Source: Clostridium sp. LS
Lineage (GTDB): Bacteria > Bacillota > Clostridia > Clostridiales > Clostridiaceae
Length of the DNA stretch: 64,000 nucleotides
Assembly: GCF_002760435.1 (NCBI RefSeq)
Contig: NZ_AUUU01000121.1
Location: forward strand, 1-64,000
Direction of reading: 5' to 3'
The notes under the pieces are model-generated. The model saw only the letters and a list, made by a program, of their open reading frames with translations, was not told where the DNA came from and ran no database searches. Positions within the stretch are counted from its first letter, which is position 1. Each line of letters begins with the position of its first letter. Position numbers and translations under genes: made by a program. Below, piece after piece: positions 45,899-53,972 of the stretch.

Positions 45899-47092
45899 AT
45901 GAGAATTACAAATTCAATGCTGGCTACAAATTATTTAAATAACATGAGAAGAAATTTAAATAATATGAGTCATGTTCAAAATCAATTAGCTTCTGGTAAA
46001 GAAATACAAAGGGGTTCTGATAATCCTCACGTAGCTGTAAGAAGCATGCAGTTAAATTCGGAAATTGATGCTAATAATCAATTTGATACTAATATACAAT
46101 CTACGACGAACTGGCTGGATACAACTGATACAGCACTAGGTGAAGCAAATAACATAATGAAAAGAATAAATACATTAATGGTAAAAGCAGGTGATGGGGC
46201 TTATTCCCCAGATGAAATATCAGCAATAAATGATGAAGTTAAGGAAAAGGTTAATGAGCTTACTAGCGTATTAAATACATCTTTTGATGGAAACTTTATA
46301 TTTGGTGGAACTAAAAGTACTTCAAAACCAGTAACGCAAGATGCAAGCGGAAAAATTTGTTATGCTGATAAGGACGGAAATCCTGTTAGCTATAACTATA
46401 CATTTACAGCTAATATATCATCTTTGTCAATTTCTGCTGGGGATGTAAAGAATATAGATAGTAAAACTGGTGTTGATACTTTGATTGCTCAGTTAAAGAC
46501 TGTGCCTACAACTCCAGCTGCAGATTATACAGCAGCACAAAATGCTATTAATGATTTACAAAAGCAGCCAATAGCAATAAGACAAATTGATACATCTTTG
46601 CAGACGGAAATATCTGATGGAATAGTGGTAGATTATAATAAAACAGCGACTGATATTTTAGAATTCACTAATAAAAGTGGGGTAAGTGTAAATGTATCAG
46701 ATAAATTAGCTGATATTGTAAATTGCCTTAATGTAGCGTCAGGAAGTGCAACGTCACCAATAACTCTTTCAGATGGAACAACAATTGCAGCAACTGATTC
46801 ACAAACAGCATTGTCGCAAATTAATGGAAATTTATTAGGATATTGTACTGATATATCATTAAATATATCAAAACTTAGATCAAATGTTGGCGCTATGCAA
46901 AATAGAATGGAATCTTCTCAAAAAATAAATGAAGATCAAACATACAATATGACAAGCATATTGTCAAGTACAGAAGATATAGATTTTACAGAAAAAACTA
47001 TGGAGTATTCTGTAATGCAAACTGTTTATACAGCATCTCTTCAAACTAGTGCAAAAGTTCTTACAAATACAATACTAGATTACTTAAGGTAA
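45899..47092 (+). CDS. flgL: Hook-filament junction protein FlgL (HAP3)
   Basis: A 397-residue flagellin-fold protein joining FlgK to the filament. It has the N-terminal helix MRITNSMLATNYLNNMRRNL with the LASGKEIQRGSDNP turn and the C-terminal MEYSVMQTVYTASLQTSAKVLTNTILDYL. It starts 11 bp after flgK with an AGGAGG site and is exported without a signal peptide. Confidence 0.94.
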   Translation: MRITNSMLATNYLNNMRRNLNNMSHVQNQLASGKEIQRGSDNPHVAVRSMQLNSEIDANNQFDTNIQSTTNWLDTTDTALGEANNIMKRINTLMVKAGDGAYSPDEISAINDEVKEKVNELTSVLNTSFDGNFIFGGTKSTSKPVTQDASGKICYADKDGNPVSYNYTFTANISSLSISAGDVKNIDSKTGVDTLIAQLKTVPTTPAADYTAAQNAINDLQKQPIAIRQIDTSLQTEISDGIVVDYNKTATDILEFTNKSGVSVNVSDKLADIVNCLNVASGSATSPITLSDGTTIAATDSQTALSQINGNLLGYCTDISLNISKLRSNVGAMQNRMESSQKINEDQTYNMTSILSSTEDIDFTEKTMEYSVMQTVYTASLQTSAKVLTNTILDYLR

Positions 47093-47122
47093 AGCATCTT
47101 ATTATATAGTAATGAAGGGAGA

Positions 47123-47554
47123 ATGACTATGAAATTTGTTTCTAAAATTCATGGTGAAATTGAATATAAAGAAAATGAAGTTTTAACTTTTAATAAAGGG
47201 ATATTAGGATTTGCAGATTTAAAAAAATTTATTCTGCTAGACTTGGAAGAGTATAAGCCTTTTAAATTGTTTCATTCTATAGAAGATGATGAAATTGGAA
47301 TGATAGTAGTTTCGCCTTATGAATTTTATCAAAAATATGAAGTTAAGTTAAATGATGAAACAATAAATCACTTAAGTATAAAATCACCAGAAGAGGTAAT
47401 GATAATTACAACAGTGACTTTAAATTCAGATCCTAAAAAAATAACTACAAATTTACAAGGCCCGCTTATCATAAATACTAGCAATAGCATGGGAGAACAA
47501 ATTATTATAGATAGCGACAAGTACAATGTAAAAGAACCTCTAATAAAGGAGTGA
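47123..47554 (+). CDS. fliW: Flagellar assembly factor FliW
   Basis: A 143-residue FliW with the typical [40 protein letters not shown] and LQGPLIINT segments. It binds flagellin and, when free, antagonises CsrA, so that flagellin translation matches export. csrA begins 5 bp downstream and flagellin is in the same cluster with a CsrA-type hairpin in its leader. All parts of the partner-switch are therefore here. Confidence 0.95.
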   Translation: MTMKFVSKIHGEIEYKENEVLTFNKGILGFADLKKFILLDLEEYKPFKLFHSIEDDEIGMIVVSPYEFYQKYEVKLNDETINHLSIKSPEEVMIITTVTLNSDPKKITTNLQGPLIINTSNSMGEQIIIDSDKYNVKEPLIKE

Positions 47555-47559
47555 TTTAA

Positions 47560-47778
47560 ATGTTAATAATAACAAGAAAAAAAGGCGAATCACTCATGAT
47601 TGGTGATGATATAGAGATTACTATAAGTAAGATCGATGATGGCAGTGTAAAGATAGGAATAGAAGCGCCAAAGAGTGTGAATATTTTGAGAAAAGAACTT
47701 TATGAACAGGTAGAAAAAGAAAATAAGGTTGCTATGAATATTAATATGGATTTGTTAAAGGGTATAAAGAAAAAATAA
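47560..47778 (+). CDS. csrA: Carbon storage / translation regulator CsrA
   Basis: A 72-residue RNA-binding dimer starting [20 protein letters not shown], with the conserved N-terminal RNA-contact residues and [16 protein letters not shown] near the C terminus. It binds GGA motifs in hairpin loops and at ribosome sites to block translation. The likely target is flagellin mRNA, whose leader at 51245-51277 has a consensus-like hairpin and a GGA-rich ribosome site. FliW is encoded directly upstream. Confidence 0.96.
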   Translation: MLIITRKKGESLMIGDDIEITISKIDDGSVKIGIEAPKSVNILRKELYEQVEKENKVAMNINMDLLKGIKKK

Positions 47779-47813
47779 ATCAAAATTTAGTTTTCCAAGG
47801 AGGAGTGCAAAAC

Positions 47814-48209
47814 ATGGATGTTAACGGTATAAATAGACGGCAGGAATATTCAGATGTATATAATAATGCTATTGATACAACTAAATATTCAAATCCAATA
47901 CCTAATGATGAAGATCAAGTGAAAAGCACAGTGATTGAAAAAGATAATACAAATCAAGAATTCTTAAATCAAGATCCGAAAAATTTGAAAAAAGAAGACT
48001 TAGATAAGGCCATAAATAAATTAAATAAATCTTTAGAGGATGAAAAAGTACATGCTGAATATTCGATTCATAAGGATTTAGGAACATTGATGATAAAAAT
48101 AGTAGATGATGACACAAAAAAAGTTGTAATGGAGCTTCCACCTGAGAAAATATTGAATATGATTGCATTTATATGTAAGCAAGATGGATTATTAGATAAA
48201 AAAGCTTAA
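47814..48209 (+). CDS. flaG: Flagellar protein FlaG
   Basis: A 131-residue protein whose last ~75 residues carry the FlaG pattern (AEYSIHKDLGTLMIKIVDDDTKKVVMELPPEKILNM). The N-terminal part is acidic and disordered. FlaG influences filament length; its mechanism is not established. ATG at 47814 sits behind AAGGAGGAG, so the GTG three codons earlier is not used. It is in the late operon before an unknown gene and fliS. Confidence 0.88.
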   Translation: MDVNGINRRQEYSDVYNNAIDTTKYSNPIPNDEDQVKSTVIEKDNTNQEFLNQDPKNLKKEDLDKAINKLNKSLEDEKVHAEYSIHKDLGTLMIKIVDDDTKKVVMELPPEKILNMIAFICKQDGLLDKKA

Positions 48210-48238
48210 AATATCTACAAAGCAATTGAGGTGTAATT

Positions 48239-48541
48239 GTGGAATTTAAACTAAACAAAATTGATACTGATATTAGAAGAAAAATGCAGGAAACTATTAA
48301 AGATGACAAAGTACACTCAACAAAAAAAATAAGCGAAAATAAAGATGTAGTGGAAGAAAAAAAATTTGAAGATAGAAATAAAAAAAATAAGGATAAAAAT
48401 GATGATACTGAAAACAGTAAAAAATATGTTATTGTTGAAGGTATTAAACATGGTGAACATAGTATAGAAATTGAAGCGGAAAAATTGGAAAAAATAAGTG
48501 AAATAAATTCTAAAGGCAGAATTTTGGACGCAAAGAAATAG
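48239..48541 (+). CDS. Unknown charged protein in the late flagellar operon
   Basis: A 100-residue protein, extremely rich in Lys, Glu and Asp. A low-complexity central part (about 25-60) precedes a short ordered C-terminal segment (KYVIVEGIKHGEHSIEIEAEKLEKI). It has no cysteine and no membrane or signal segment. The start is GTG at 48239 with TTGAGGTG upstream. It lies between flaG and fliS with an 11-bp gap to fliS, so it is surely co-expressed with filament-cap genes. I do not recognise a family. A small export chaperone or regulator is a guess from place only. Confidence 0.75.
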   Translation: MEFKLNKIDTDIRRKMQETIKDDKVHSTKKISENKDVVEEKKFEDRNKKNKDKNDDTENSKKYVIVEGIKHGEHSIEIEAEKLEKISEINSKGRILDAKK

Positions 48542-48552
48542 GAGGATGTATT

Positions 48553-48933
48553 ATGTATCCAAATGGCTATAATGTATATAAAAATAATAGTGTAAACTAT
48601 GCATCAAAGGAGCAATTATTATTAATGCTTACAGAGGGAGCTGTTAAATTTGCAAAAATAGCTAGACAAGCTATAACGGATAAAGATATACAAAAAGCCC
48701 ATAATACTTTAATTAGGTTACAAGATATATTTACAGAATTAATGATTAGTTTAGATAGAACTCAGGGCGATTGGACAGAAGATTTATTTAGCGTATATGA
48801 TTTTATTAAGAGAAAACTTGTAGACATAAATCTAACTAAAAATTTAGAAGTTTTAGATGAAATAATTCCTTTAATAGAAGATGTAAATTCAATGTGGCAG
48901 GATGCATATAAGCAATCATTAAAGTCAAGATAG
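48553..48933 (+). CDS. fliS: Flagellin export chaperone FliS
   Basis: A 126-residue four-helix protein with the FliS hallmarks near the start (YKNNSVNYASKEQLLLMLTEGAVKFAKIARQAI) and WTEDLFSVYDFIKRKLVDINL. It holds the C terminus of flagellin in the cytosol before export. It also binds FliW in Bacillus, connecting to the fliW-csrA pair upstream. It has an AGGAGG ribosome site. Confidence 0.94.
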   Translation: MYPNGYNVYKNNSVNYASKEQLLLMLTEGAVKFAKIARQAITDKDIQKAHNTLIRLQDIFTELMISLDRTQGDWTEDLFSVYDFIKRKLVDINLTKNLEVLDEIIPLIEDVNSMWQDAYKQSLKSR

Positions 48934-48971
48934 TAAATAAAAAAATATTAAAAAAGCAAGGAGTGATGAAT

Positions 48972-50762
48972 ATGACAACAAGAATAACTGGATTAAGTGG
49001 TTCAGGATTAGATATTGATTCACTTGTAACAGAGACATTAAAACCTTATAAGATGAAAGTTCAAACAGAACAACAACAAGAACAGTTATTGGAATGGAAG
49101 ACTGAACAATATCAAGCAATAATGAAGAAAGCAAATACTTTTTATAATAAGTATTTAGACCCATTAAGTTCAACAAGCTTATATTCAATGAGCGCTTATA
49201 ATCAATCTAAATTCACTTCTAGTAATGATGCTTATGTATCAGCTGTAGGATCCAGCAACGCAAGTATTCAAAATTACACAGTAAGTGTAACTCAAATAGC
49301 AACTAAAGCTACAGGTAAAATTTCGAATTCAGATTTAAGCAGCATGGCAGCAGCTGAAGTTGCTGCTGGAACAAGTTATACTGCAAGCACAACAATAGCA
49401 GATCAAACTATAAGTTTTTCTGCACAAGTTGGAACTGCTAATCAATCTACTAACTTAACCAATTTTAAGAATAGCATTCAAACTACAATAAATAATCTAC
49501 AAACTGCTTATAGTACTGAAACAGATTCAAGCAAAAAGGCAACTATTGATGCAAATATAAAAACTTTATGGAGTACTATAGGGCAAGATTATACTAGAGC
49601 TTCAAATGGCACTTGGTCAACTTCGGCTACAGCAGGATATACAGATACTAATCTAACCAATACTATGAATAGTTTAAGTGTTGCAACCAATACTGCTATA
49701 ACAGCAAGTGATGGTACAAATAATATTACATCAAAGCTATATGTTAAATTAGATGGAACTGTTGATACTAATGCTACAATAAGCAATTATAACAAGCAGA
49801 CAGGAGCATCAAATATCACACTTAAGTATAGTAGTGTTAGCGCAGGCTTAGTATTTGAAGCTAGAGATGCAGGAGATAAAACTTTAACAATAAATGGTAC
49901 ATCGCAAGCACCTACAAAAGGATATGATCTTAATGCAACAGTAAAAGATTCTTATGGCGGTTCAATGACTGTTACAGGATCAAGCAACACTAAAACAATT
50001 GATGGAGTTACATTTACATTTAAAGCGAACACTACATCAGATATAACTGTAACAGGTTCACAAGATGTATCAGGACTTAAAGATAAAATTGTAAATTTTA
50101 TGAATGATTACAATGATTTACTTGGAACTATCAATGGAAAACTATGGGAAGAATATGATAAGGATTATCAACCATTAACAGATGATCAAAAAAGTGCTAT
50201 GAGTACTGATCAAATTGACAAGTGGGAAACAAAGGCTAAAACTGGATTACTTAGAAATGATGATGATTTGACTACACTTTCAGACAACATGAAGGATGTA
50301 ATGAATACTATTATGAAATCAACAGGATTAGACTTGGAGAGAATTGGTATAACCCCAGTTGATGATTATAAAGAGTTAAATGGAACTTATACAGTAGATC
50401 AGGATAAATTAACTGAGGCTCTTCAAAGTAATTTTGCTGATATTAAAGATTTATTTATGAAGGGCTATGGAGATGACACTACAACGGACTCTGGCTTAAT
50501 GCCTAAGTTAAAATCATTAATTAATGATAACTTTATTAAATTTGATTCCGTATTTAATAAAAAATCTGCATATAGTGGTGTATATGCATATACAAGTGAA
50601 ATGGCAAAGCAAATTAGTGATAAAAAACAGTTAATAAGTGATATGAATGATGACTTAAATACTAGGCAAGATGATTTATATTCAAAATATTCAAAATTGG
50701 AAAGTGCTATGTCAGAAGCAGAGGCGCAGCAACAACAAATGTCATCTTGGTTTTCAAGCTAG
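48972..50762 (+). CDS. fliD: Flagellar filament cap protein FliD (HAP2)
   Basis: A 596-residue filament cap. The N-terminal TRITGLSGSGLDIDSLVTETLKPYKMKVQ and the C-terminal coiled-coil ISDKKQLISDMNDDLNTRQDDLYSKYSKLESAMSEAE are typical. The middle is Ser/Thr-rich beta structure with an Asn/Thr-rich insertion (about 130-260). ATG at 48972 has AAGGAG upstream; codons before it overlap that site. It is followed by the fliT-like gene after 30 bp. Confidence 0.93.
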   Translation: MTTRITGLSGSGLDIDSLVTETLKPYKMKVQTEQQQEQLLEWKTEQYQAIMKKANTFYNKYLDPLSSTSLYSMSAYNQSKFTSSNDAYVSAVGSSNASIQNYTVSVTQIATKATGKISNSDLSSMAAAEVAAGTSYTASTTIADQTISFSAQVGTANQSTNLTNFKNSIQTTINNLQTAYSTETDSSKKATIDANIKTLWSTIGQDYTRASNGTWSTSATAGYTDTNLTNTMNSLSVATNTAITASDGTNNITSKLYVKLDGTVDTNATISNYNKQTGASNITLKYSSVSAGLVFEARDAGDKTLTINGTSQAPTKGYDLNATVKDSYGGSMTVTGSSNTKTIDGVTFTFKANTTSDITVTGSQDVSGLKDKIVNFMNDYNDLLGTINGKLWEEYDKDYQPLTDDQKSAMSTDQIDKWETKAKTGLLRNDDDLTTLSDNMKDVMNTIMKSTGLDLERIGITPVDDYKELNGTYTVDQDKLTEALQSNFADIKDLFMKGYGDDTTTDSGLMPKLKSLINDNFIKFDSVFNKKSAYSGVYAYTSEMAKQISDKKQLISDMNDDLNTRQDDLYSKYSKLESAMSEAEAQQQQMSSWFSS

Positions 50763-50792
50763 TTATAATTAGTGAAGAATTGAGGAAAAATT

Positions 50793-51122
50793 ATGAATTT
50801 AAAAGAATCCTTAGAATTTTATAGGAGTATTACGTTAGAATTAATTGATAAAATTAAATGTGAGGATGATTATAGTAACTTATTTGAAAAAAGACAAAAT
50901 ATAATAAGAAATATAGAAACTTTAAGTTTTTTAAAGGATGAATTTAAACAAATTGCAACAGAGCTAGATATTTTAAATATGGAAGATTTGCTAAAAAAAA
51001 CTATATCAGAAGAAAAAGTAAAGATAAAAAAGAAGATTAACTATATTAAAATAACTAGAGAAGCAAGGGTAAAATATGAAAGTGCTCAATTTAAACCAAC
51101 CTTTTTTAACAAAACAATCTAG
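50793..51122 (+). CDS. FliT-like flagellar chaperone (tentative)
   Basis: A 109-residue, entirely helical protein with a charged, coiled-coil-like pattern (YRSITLELIDKI; LFEKRQNIIRNIETL). Size, helicity and position directly after fliD match FliT, the cap-protein chaperone, but sequence similarity in this family is low. It is the last gene before flagellin. No terminator is visible between it and the flagellin promoter. Confidence 0.6.
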   Translation: MNLKESLEFYRSITLELIDKIKCEDDYSNLFEKRQNIIRNIETLSFLKDEFKQIATELDILNMEDLLKKTISEEKVKIKKKINYIKITREARVKYESAQFKPTFFNKTI

Positions 51123-51160
51123 TTTATAACAAAAAAGCAAAAAAATTTTTCAAAAAGTAC

Positions 51161-51188
51161 TAAAGTTAATTATAAGGGCAACGAAAAT
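51161..51188 (+). promoter_or_regulatory. Probable sigma-28 promoter of flagellin
   Basis: TAAA, a 16-nt spacer and ACGAAAAT, the same spacing as the flgM promoter but with a weaker -10. It lies 98 bp upstream of the flagellin start and gives a leader that includes the CsrA-type hairpin. Confidence 0.55.
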
Positions 51189-51244
51189 AGAAATGTAAGG
51201 CTTAAAAGTTATTAACTCTTAAGGTCTTATAAAATAAAAATTTA

Positions 51245-51277
51245 GGACATGGATGTCCAGATGTAAAATCAAGGAGG
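51245..51277 (+). promoter_or_regulatory. CsrA-binding hairpin and GGA ribosome site in the flagellin leader
   Basis: GGACATGGATGTCC at 51245-51258 folds as a short stem with GGA in the loop. Its core ACATGGATGT differs by one base from the CsrA SELEX consensus (ACARGGAUGU). A second GGA-rich site is the ribosome site AAGGAGG at 51271-51277. The two-site layout matches the hag leader of Bacillus subtilis, where CsrA bridges both sites and blocks translation. Confidence 0.72.
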
Positions 51278-51285
51278 AATTTATT

Positions 51286-52092
51286 ATGGTAATATCACAC
51301 AATCTTAATGCGATGAACGCACACAGACAAATGAAAATTTCTACTGGAGATGAAGGTAAATCAATTGAAAAGTTAAGTTCTGGTTACAGAATTAACAGAG
51401 CTGGAGATGACGCAGCAGGTCTTGCAATCTCTGAAAAAATGAGATCTCAAATCAATGGTTTAGATCAAGCATCAAGAAATGCTCAAGATGGTATTTCATT
51501 AGTACAAACTACTGAAGGTGCGTTAACTGAAACTCACGCAATGCTTCAAAGATTAAAAACATTAGCAGTACAAGCTTCAAATGACACATATTCTGCTGGA
51601 GACAGATCTTTAATTGAAAAAGAAGTTACTCAATTAAAATCTGAAATTTCAAGAATAGGTTCTCAAACTGACTTTAATGGAACAAAAGTATTAAGCGCTG
51701 TAACTACATTAAATATCCAAGTAGGAGATAAGCAAGGACAAACTATTCAAGTTAGCTTAGTTGCTATGACAAATCCAGGTTCTTTAAATAGTATAACTTT
51801 AGTTTCTCAAACTCAAGCTTCATCTTCTATTACAACAATTGATGCAGCTATTACAGCAGTTTCAGGACACAGAGCTACACTTGGAGCTGTTCAAAACAGA
51901 TTAGAACATACAATTAAATCTGTAGATAATACTTCTGAAAATATCCAAGCTGCAGAATCTAGAATAAGAGATACTGATATGGCTAAGGAAATGATGAACT
52001 ATACTAAGTCTAAGATCCTTACTCAAGCAGCTCAATCAATGTTAGCTCAAGCTAACCAAGCTCCTCAAGGAGTACTTCAATTATTACAATAA
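51286..52092 (+). CDS. fliC: Flagellin
   Basis: A 268-residue flagellin, the filament subunit. Conserved D0/D1 ends are present: MVISHNLNAMNAHRQMKIS, LSSGYRINRAGDDAAGLAIS and the C-terminal TKSKILTQAAQSMLAQANQAPQGVLQLL. The centre (about 140-195) is very short and Ser/Thr-rich, so domains D2/D3 are lacking. Those residues are likely O-glycosylated by the adjacent Maf proteins. ATG at 51286 follows AAGGAGG; an upstream in-frame ATG at 51253 lies inside the CsrA hairpin. Codon use is biased toward TTC, AAC and ATC, as in PFOR, indicating high expression. A strong terminator follows. Confidence 0.96.
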   Translation: MVISHNLNAMNAHRQMKISTGDEGKSIEKLSSGYRINRAGDDAAGLAISEKMRSQINGLDQASRNAQDGISLVQTTEGALTETHAMLQRLKTLAVQASNDTYSAGDRSLIEKEVTQLKSEISRIGSQTDFNGTKVLSAVTTLNIQVGDKQGQTIQVSLVAMTNPGSLNSITLVSQTQASSSITTIDAAITAVSGHRATLGAVQNRLEHTIKSVDNTSENIQAAESRIRDTDMAKEMMNYTKSKILTQAAQSMLAQANQAPQGVLQLLQ

Positions 52093-52112
52093 TAAGTTTG
52101 AAGTTATAATTA

Positions 52113-52154
52113 AGAAGATAAAGTGTATAAGCTACGCTTTATCTTCTTTTTTTA
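52113..52154 (+). terminator. Strong terminator after flagellin
   Basis: An 11-bp perfect stem AGAAGATAAAG / CTTTATCTTCT, with further G-T pairing inside and a run of seven Ts. Confidence 0.92.
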
Positions 52155-52283
52155 TAATTTAATTATTAATAGACTAAGCTATGAAAAAATATCTAAATAG
52201 CATAGTAGATTTGGTCTAAATTTATATTTTAATAAGATTAAATATCGATTATAATTATTATATATAAGATAAAGGTGATAATT

Positions 52284-53870
52284 ATGGAAAATATAAAAAT
52301 ATTAGATTGTACTTTAAGAGATGGTGGATATATAAACGACTGGGATTTTGATTCATTTAACATGAACAGAATAATAAGAGCATTAGATGAAGCTTATATT
52401 GATATTATTGAATGTGGATATTTAAATGAGTCGGCCAAGGGAAAAGAAAAAACTATAGTTAATAGCATCGAAGATTTAGAAAATAGAATAAAAGAATTCA
52501 GTATAAGTAAAGACTATGTCATGATGATCAACTACGGTGAATATGATTTTAATAATTTACCTAATGTAACTAGTAAAAGTAAAATTAGAGGTGTTAGAAT
52601 AGCCTTTAAGAAAAATCAATTAAATAACATATTTAATGATATAGATGTTCTTATAACTAAAGGGTATAAAGTATTTATTCAGCCAATGGTGACATTAAGT
52701 TATACAGATATGGAGATTCTACAATTAATTTCAGAATGTAATAAGCTAGATATATATGCTTTATATATAGTAGATAGTTTTGGTGCTATGCATACATATG
52801 ATATAAAAAGATTTGCATACCTTTTTAATCATAATTTAAGGAAAGATATCAATATAGGCTTTCATGCACATAACAATTTACAGCTAGCTTATACTAATGC
52901 CTTAGAAATTATTAGCATGTTTAATAATAGATCAATAATAATAGATTCATCGATTTTTGGAATGGGAAGAGGAGCAGGTAATTTACCTACTGAATTAATA
53001 ACTGAATATTTAAATAAAAATTATTGTAAAGAATATCAGATAGGTCCTATATTAGATATTATAGATAAATATATAAATAGAATATATGCCAATAAATACT
53101 GGGGATATTCAATATCGTATTATATATCTGGTGAATGTAATTGTCACCCAAATTATTCTACATACTTGGTTAATAAAAATACATTATCAGTTAAAAATAT
53201 TTTAGAAATTTTAAGAGATTTACCAGAGAATAAAAAAGAAGAATTTGACAAGGAATACATAGAAAAACTTTATATAGAATTTAATTCAAAAAATATAAGT
53301 AATTATACAGACCTGATTGAATTTAAAAAAGATATAGTTTCTAAGGATATCTACATACTTGCATCTGGTAAAAGTGCTAGAGAGGGTGCTGAAAAGATAA
53401 TAAAGGATAAAAATAAAATTGTAATTTCATTAAATTATGTTCCGCAATTTATATCTGCAGATTACTGCTTTTTTAGTAATCAAAAAAGATATGAGGAGTA
53501 TAAGGAAAAGACAAAGAACGATAATATTTTTGATGATAGGAATAAATTTATTTTTACCTCAAACATTATTTTTATAGAAAGAGAGGCCACTGTTGTATCT
53601 TACAATGAACTTTTAGGAGAGTATGAGGATGCTAAGGATAATTCAGTAATTATGTTGTTAAACTTATTGATAAAGCTTAATATAAATAACGTATTTATTT
53701 GTGGGTTAGATGGATATACTGGAAACGGAAATTATATTGAAAAAGATATGGATTTTAATTTTAAAGCCAATGAAATAAATAGGCGAAATATTGCAATTTT
53801 AGAGCAAATTCAGAAATTAAGACAAAATATAGAGATGTACTTTATTACTGAAAGCATATACGATCAATAA
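52284..53870 (+). CDS. DmpG/HMGL-like aldolase fused to a DUF115/GT42-like domain
   Basis: A 528-residue two-domain protein. Residues 1-290 are a DRE-TIM aldolase of the 4-hydroxy-2-oxovalerate aldolase type. It has LDCTLRDGG (metal-binding D8; R12, D13), the metal-ligand pair H194 and H196 in GFHAHNNLQLAYTNA, and GMGRGAGNLPTELI. Such enzymes join or split pyruvate and an aldehyde. Residues about 350-528 have ILASGKSAREGAEKI (355-370) and ICGLDGYTGNG (D476), echoing the IIVSAGPSLDKNI and IGQDLAYTG motifs of the Maf proteins nearby. ATG at 52284 follows AAAGGTG. It lies between flagellin and a kdsB-type gene, so a role in making or moving a ulosonic acid for flagellin is likely. The exact reaction is unknown. 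Confidence 0.75.
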   Translation: MENIKILDCTLRDGGYINDWDFDSFNMNRIIRALDEAYIDIIECGYLNESAKGKEKTIVNSIEDLENRIKEFSISKDYVMMINYGEYDFNNLPNVTSKSKIRGVRIAFKKNQLNNIFNDIDVLITKGYKVFIQPMVTLSYTDMEILQLISECNKLDIYALYIVDSFGAMHTYDIKRFAYLFNHNLRKDINIGFHAHNNLQLAYTNALEIISMFNNRSIIIDSSIFGMGRGAGNLPTELITEYLNKNYCKEYQIGPILDIIDKYINRIYANKYWGYSISYYISGECNCHPNYSTYLVNKNTLSVKNILEILRDLPENKKEEFDKEYIEKLYIEFNSKNISNYTDLIEFKKDIVSKDIYILASGKSAREGAEKIIKDKNKIVISLNYVPQFISADYCFFSNQKRYEEYKEKTKNDNIFDDRNKFIFTSNIIFIEREATVVSYNELLGEYEDAKDNSVIMLLNLLIKLNINNVFICGLDGYTGNGNYIEKDMDFNFKANEINRRNIAILEQIQKLRQNIEMYFITESIYDQ

Positions 53871-53972
53871 AAATTTAGAACTAGACTTATTCAATTAAAT
53901 AAAATCATTATAAAAAAGATGTTTTTTAATATGCAATAATGAATTGTTGAGAAAATTAGGAGATGTGATTAT

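Noticed and set aside
51253-51285. Upstream flagellin start that would add 11 residues
   Set aside because: The ATG lies inside the CsrA-type hairpin and has no ribosome site. AAGGAGG and the universal flagellin N terminus define the start at 51286.
52225-52251. Sigma-28 promoter before the aldolase-fusion gene
   Set aside because: A TCGATTA is present, but at 15-16 bp upstream only TATT or ATTT occurs in place of TAAA. The match is too poor.
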